Positions 18,308 through 22,617 of a stretch of DNA of 22,617 nt are shown one piece after another. The DNA lies in contig BLXT01008169.1 in assembly GCA_019648995.1 (NCBI GenBank), forward strand, positions 479,811 through 502,427, in the 5' to 3' direction. This stretch comes from Plakobranchus ocellatus. Lineage: Eukaryota > Mollusca > Gastropoda > Plakobranchidae. Within the stretch, counting starts at the first letter, position 1; every line of letters starts with the position of its first letter. A program made the position numbers and the translations under genes. The notes beneath the pieces were generated by a model. The model was not told the origin of the DNA and ran no database searches. It was given only the letters and a program-made list of their open reading frames with translations.

Positions 18308-20984
18308 ATGAGTCTCTCTCAGAAAGATCAGTTTGTGCACAAAGCAAAGCTCGCCGAGCAGGCAGAGCGATATGATGACATGGCCGAGGCTATGAATAAA
18401 TGTGTCAATTACGTTTATTCCGAATCGAATGGCCCACCTTTGGACAACGAGGAGCGGAACCTGTTATCGGTTGCTTACAAAAATGTTGTCGGTGCTCGAA
18501 GGTCAGCATGGAGAGTTGTGTCAAGCATAGAATCCAAGACAGAGGGAAGTGAGAAAAAGCTTGAAATGGCAAAGCAGTACAGGGAAAAGATAGAAAAAGA
18601 ATTGAAGACGATTTGCAATGATGTCTTGGTAAGTAGAAACTTGTGTACATTTCTGGTTAAAAATATAGATCTAGATCTAGATCTTGATTTGGGAGGATTT
18701 TCCTCACCGGGATCAGTAATACAAAAAGTCTCCTATATTAGCCTTAATTATTTCTTCAAAACAATCACAGCAAGAAGGATTCAAGTGTCCTCAAAATTAT
18801 TTCTGTAATTTTGGCCTTCAAAGTAAGACCCACATTAGTTAGGCTACTTGGAGATGGTTCCCAGAAATGGGCCTTTCCCAGGCTCTCTCTAGGCTTACGT
18901 TCAAGGCAAGGCCATCCAACTCGGTGCAAAATTTAGATTAGATCTAGGCCTAATGCACTTCGTGAAATACTCAACATACCTTGATTTAGTTGTAACATAT
19001 ATAGATCTATCGAACATTATTTCCAGATAGGATCAAACTGACCTGATCTGCTCTCTTTTTAAGCCAAAAAAATGTAAATGTTCTGTTTAAATCTAGATTT
19101 TACCGTGGATCTAGATCTAGATTTGGATCAAGGAAAATGCAACGATAGGCCACCTAAATCATTAAAATTGCACTATCACGCCACCATCTCCTCATGAAGT
19201 GAATGTGCACAAAACATGCTGAGAATATATGGACTAAGAGTCACCAATCACCGTATTTCTTGAAGATTCTCATTTCTCACTGGCAGCATTGGAATATATA
19301 ATAGGCATTTTGGCTGCTCTTAGGTCATTTCTGAACAATTGGAAATCTTTTTCATTTTCAAGGAGGTGACAGATTGATAATGCAGTTTTATGGCTATTTT
19401 TAAACAGCACAAATCTACATATTATTTTTATTTCTTGTTAGGAAAAAATGAAACAAGGCCTAGATCATAGCAACTGTTATCACAAACCAAAATTAAAAAA
19501 ATGGTCGTTATCTCATTTTCAGGTTCATCAAACCAAAGCATTATTTTTTCCAACTATTTTCTTTATGTATTCAGTATTTTAAAAGGAGTAAATACAAGTT
19601 TTAAAATAATATTTGAGGTATTGGCCTACCTAATTACACTCAACTTAGGCTGTTCCACATCTAAAAACACTAGAACTCCCACAGTCCAGGAAAAATCATC
19701 AGACCTAACTCTATGAAATAATCTGTATTTACAAGTTAGTTAGCTATTCACTGCTGTGCTCTTATTGAAAGTCTGGAACTATAGCCTAATGAGGTAATTA
19801 TTGAAAGATTAGTCTTACACCATCTATTTGTATGGTTATAGTTGTTAGTTTTATTTTACACAATATTAAGTTCCAGAATGTGTGTACCAGATTAGGGGAT
19901 AAGACTGGTGAATTAGCAAGTACAGAAGGTGTAACTGCAGTTTGCATCTTACTTACACAAGGCCTCAAACTCTTGTGTTTAACACCAGAAGAACAAAAAT
20001 TGTGCCGTATGTAAGCCTCAGTTTTCTTTTTTTTTTTTTTTTTTTTTTTTGTCTTGCAGGAACTGCTGTCAAAGCATTTGATCCAGAAAGCGGAAGATGA
20101 CGCCAACCATTATGATAGCCATGTTTTTTACCTGAAGATGCAAGGAGATTACTACCGATACTTGTCAGAAGTGTCTGTAGGGGAGGATAGAAAAAGTAAA
20201 TTATGAAAGCAACCATGAGTTGTTGAGATAATGAGACAATTTTATTTTGGAAGTTCCCTTTCTCTTCTTTTTTTCTGCTTTTGGCTTGCAAAATATCAGT
20301 GCCATAATTTAAAGTTTTGGGGCAGAAGCCAGTCTTTATAAATACATTTACGTCGGCTTAGAATGTCTTTCTGTTTTGTTTTCTAGTCTTTTCAATTTTG
20401 GCCTCTTAACCCATAAAAGTGGCAAGAGACCCATAACTTAACAAAAGGCAGTGCTATAGATTGAAATCACCTGATATAAATATGGCTTTTTAAAAATGGC
20501 TCTTGGACAGATTCACAAATTATTTCTTAATTTTTTACTGACCATTTGTCATGCTGTTGGCACCTCAAGCAGTTGGGTTCCATGATCAAGACCTCTTAGA
20601 TGTTTAACTAAATTAATTCACAGCCCCATATACAAATTTAAAATGGACACATTCATAACAGCGCTCCTGGCATAATTTTTTAGTGCATATATACACTATG
20701 ACCTTGGAGCAGTTAAGTTTTTGAACAAAATTTTTTTCTGGTTGTTATTGCTTGTTCTTAAAGTAATTGCAGTGTACATAATTTTTTTTAACATTTCCTT
20801 TGGTTTTTTATTTTCTACAGCAAATGTTACCAAGTCAAGTGAGGCATACAAAAAGGCCACAGATATTGCAAAAGAGAAGATGCTACCAACTCATCCTATA
20901 AGGCTAGGCCTGGCCCTTAACTTTTCAGTCTTTTACTATGAGATCATGAATGAGCCAGATGAAGCATGTAAATTAGCAAAGGCT
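18308..20984 (+). CDS. 14-3-3 family protein, 5' three coding exons (3' end outside window)
   Basis: 14-3-3 proteins are dimeric helical adaptors that bind phospho-Ser/Thr peptides in cytosol and nucleus. Coding exons are 18308-18628, 20060-20195 and 20821-20984, with GT-AG borders and phases 0 and 1, giving 207 residues. The ATG is set by an in-frame TAG three codons upstream (18296-18298). Signature [16 protein letters not shown] (50-65) is present. By comparison with human zeta, the phosphate-binding residues K58, R65, R69, R140, Y141, N186 and E193 are kept, as are the dimer salt-bridge residues R21/E98 and D24/K94. The second signature (DSTLIMQLL region) and about 45 C-terminal residues are missing because the next exon lies past the window. 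Odd points: the loop before NEERN is about six residues longer than in zeta, the loop before VFYLKM is about four longer, and zeta Ser58 is Ala67. The donor of exon 2 (A|GTAAAT) is weak. This looks like a divergent invertebrate paralogue; I cannot name the isoform. Confidence 0.92.
18629..20059 (+). other. 14-3-3 intron 1
   Basis: Opens with GTAAGT and ends in TTGTCTTGCAG preceded by a 24-T homopolymer (20027-20050). CTAGAT clusters occur at 18665-18684, 18934-18949 and 19108-19123. No other exon is seen in it. Confidence 0.8.
20196..20820 (+). other. 14-3-3 intron 2
   Basis: Opens with the weak donor GTAAAT and ends in TTTTCTACAG. AT-rich, no other feature. Confidence 0.75.
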
Positions 20985-22268
20985 GTAAGTATCAGTGGGG
21001 GCACTGGTGTTACAATGGCTAGTGAATGTGTCCTGATATGTTAGAGGGATCTTTTTGTCTCAAGTTCATGCTAACTAAGGCCTTGGATTGGAATCTGAAA
21101 TGGCCTTTTTGAGGACTGGCTATATGAACAAAAATATAAGGGTTTATTCAAATTGTGGAATTATGATCTTTCATGCAAACATTTCTTCATAATGGAAAGA
21201 CTTGGGGACAATATCTAAAGCAGGTTTTGCTTCTTAGCAAGGACAAGTTGATAGGAATACGATTTTTCCCAAGCATGTGGATAAACTATTAGCAGGTTTT
21301 GAATAGAGCGAATGAATATATGACTTTTTTAACTGTTCAAAATGATGTAGGAAATTTGAAAAAAAAAGTAAAATATTTGAAACTTTGTGAGTGTTTGGTA
21401 AAGCTAACTAAAGTTTTTTCACTTTTTGCAAAAATAGAGATAGTGACACATGGGTACACAGTGACATTTTATATCCCTTTAACTAGCAAAATATCTAAGA
21501 TCACTAATGCCTCCTTAATCATGGAGGCATAGTGAAAAAAACTATTAGCTTTCAAAACTCTGCTTCATGAACTTGCTACCCTGTCATTCTCAGGTGGTGC
21601 AATAACAATAGCTTTTTCTGTAAAGACAAAGGTCTTGTGAAAGATTGTTAGTGTTACCTGTGGATACTGGGGAGATTTTTTATACCATTGCATGTATCAT
21701 GAGCACCTGAAGTCTGCAGCGTTATTGCTAATTCTATATTGATATTACTTTGTTACCATTTAAAAAAAAACCAACAAAGTAAACAATGTTTTATGCAAGC
21801 AAACTTTTTCTTTTTTTTTTTTTTTTTTTTAATTGTACATGTAAATTTCCAACCTATGCCCCACATACATTCTTGCATGTTAGATGTAGAAATAGAACAT
21901 AAAGCTATAATGTGCTGTATGCCTTTGATTCTTGACCTGGTTTGGAAGCTTTTCATCAGCCTTGAGGAATTTTTATCCTTTTTTTTTCCTCCGGTTAAAT
22001 ACAAAACCTTACTTGTCTGCTTTTGTCCATGCATATTGAAAACAATTTGTTTCCCCAACTTCATCGTCATAGCAACATTGCAGAATCCTGTTAGGTTCCC
22101 ATGTTTTATTTGGGTACTGTGATATATGGATTTTGCCCTATGACAGTTGAGCAGTCATGGAGGGCATGCTTTATTGTGTGATAACTAAAATGTAGGCCTA
22201 ATTATTTTGCTAGTCTGTTAAATGAAAACTCTTTCCTCATCATGCTAAAGTGGTAATTCAGTTAGATT
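20985..22268 (+). other. 14-3-3 intron 3 (start)
   Basis: Opens with GTAAGT. I searched by eye for the expected FDEAIAELD/DSTLIMQLL exon and found none before the window end. A long poly-T run sits at about 21813-21830. Open frames here are low-complexity or random. Confidence 0.65.
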
Positions 22269-22617
22269 CAGGGTCCCCACCGGGTCGGGAAATCGGGAAA
22301 AAGTCGGGAATTTTGTGATGGGTCGGGAACTCGGGAAAAAGTCGGGAAAAAACAAAATTAACCCTCCAATATCCGATTTTCTTTTGATCTTTTTTTTACT
22401 TGTATGGTAGCGTGCGGTAGTTTTTTTTTTTTCTCCCTTTGATAGGTCTTGGGCCTATTGACGAGATATCGGAGCCGATCCTACAATACCTGTAACTTTC
22501 GACTCCTATGCAGCACTGCCAAGTGCTATCAGCATTAATTTTATCATTCGCCTTGAGCAGTCCGTGCATATCGTTGGGCTAGCTTAGGAGACAATGCAGG
22601 CTTGCGTTTTTACATGA
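22269..22617 (+). mobile_element. Start of a DNA transposon with GTCGGGAA repeats (cut by window end)
   Basis: The sequence opens CAGGGTCCCCACCGGGTC, a hAT-like CAGGG terminus. Two near-repeats of about 40 bases follow, each made of GGTCGGGAA, CTCGGGAAAAA and GTCGGGAA variants (22280-22352). The following 260 bases are GC-richer than the intron. The other end lies outside the window, so class and boundary are inferred. Confidence 0.4.

Noticed and set aside
18629-18808. Continuation of the first 14-3-3 frame to the stop at 18808
   Set aside because: It is intron read-through after a strong GTAAGT donor; the family sequence continues at 20060.
19798-20291. Minus-strand frames of about 100 codons opposite 14-3-3 exon 2
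   Set aside because: They include poly-Lys from the T homopolymer and are antisense shadows of the real exon.
21739-22122. 127-codon plus-strand frame in 14-3-3 intron 3
   Set aside because: It contains a poly-Phe run from a T homopolymer and no 14-3-3 C-terminal signature, so it is not the missing exon.

Overview
The window reads as animal nuclear DNA, most likely from a lophotrochozoan and probably a mollusc (inference). Genes are split by short introns with GT-AG borders, the background is AT-rich with many microsatellites and homopolymers, CTAGAT hexamer clusters recur, and there are tRNA-derived SINE tails and DNA-transposon relics. Nothing prokaryotic (operons, ribosome binding sites, CRISPR) is present. 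A 29-base run of N at 10128-10156 marks an assembly gap.

Layout. (1) Positions 1-857 hold the end of a SINE with an (AATC)n tail, then CT-rich simple repeats. (2) From 858 to about 4071 on the plus strand are the probable last exons of a gene I do not recognise, ending in an Arg/Gly-rich tail. Its 858-917, 2475-2601 and 3270-3303 segments join in phase. The last one runs into a 33-bp minisatellite of about ten copies in which every unit carries a splice-donor-like GCA|GTAAGA. A further phase-compatible terminal exon lies at 3987-4071. (3) Positions 5224-6031 form an 808-bp pogo/Tigger-like element bounded by TA. (4) From 13790 down to 6468 on the minus strand is a complete eight-exon gene for MRTO4 (265 residues), the ribosomal P0-like assembly factor of the 60S subunit. 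A 410-bp TTAA-bounded, piggyBac-like MITE sits in its fourth intron. (5) Positions 13791-18307 are a 4.5-kb divergent intergenic region with an E-box on the MRTO4 side, a SINE, simple repeats, a duplicated segment, and CRE, ETS and YY1-like motifs next to the following gene. (6) From 18308 to 20984 on the plus strand are the first three coding exons (207 residues) of a divergent 14-3-3 protein; the last coding exon or exons lie beyond the window. (7) Positions 22269-22617 look like the start of another DNA transposon, cut by the window end.

The unidentified gene and MRTO4 are convergent, and MRTO4 and 14-3-3 are divergent. No functional linkage is implied: MRTO4 acts in nucleolar ribosome assembly and 14-3-3 in phosphoprotein binding. 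All exon borders come from reading splice consensus, phase continuity and family similarity recalled from knowledge; no alignment or RNA evidence was available.
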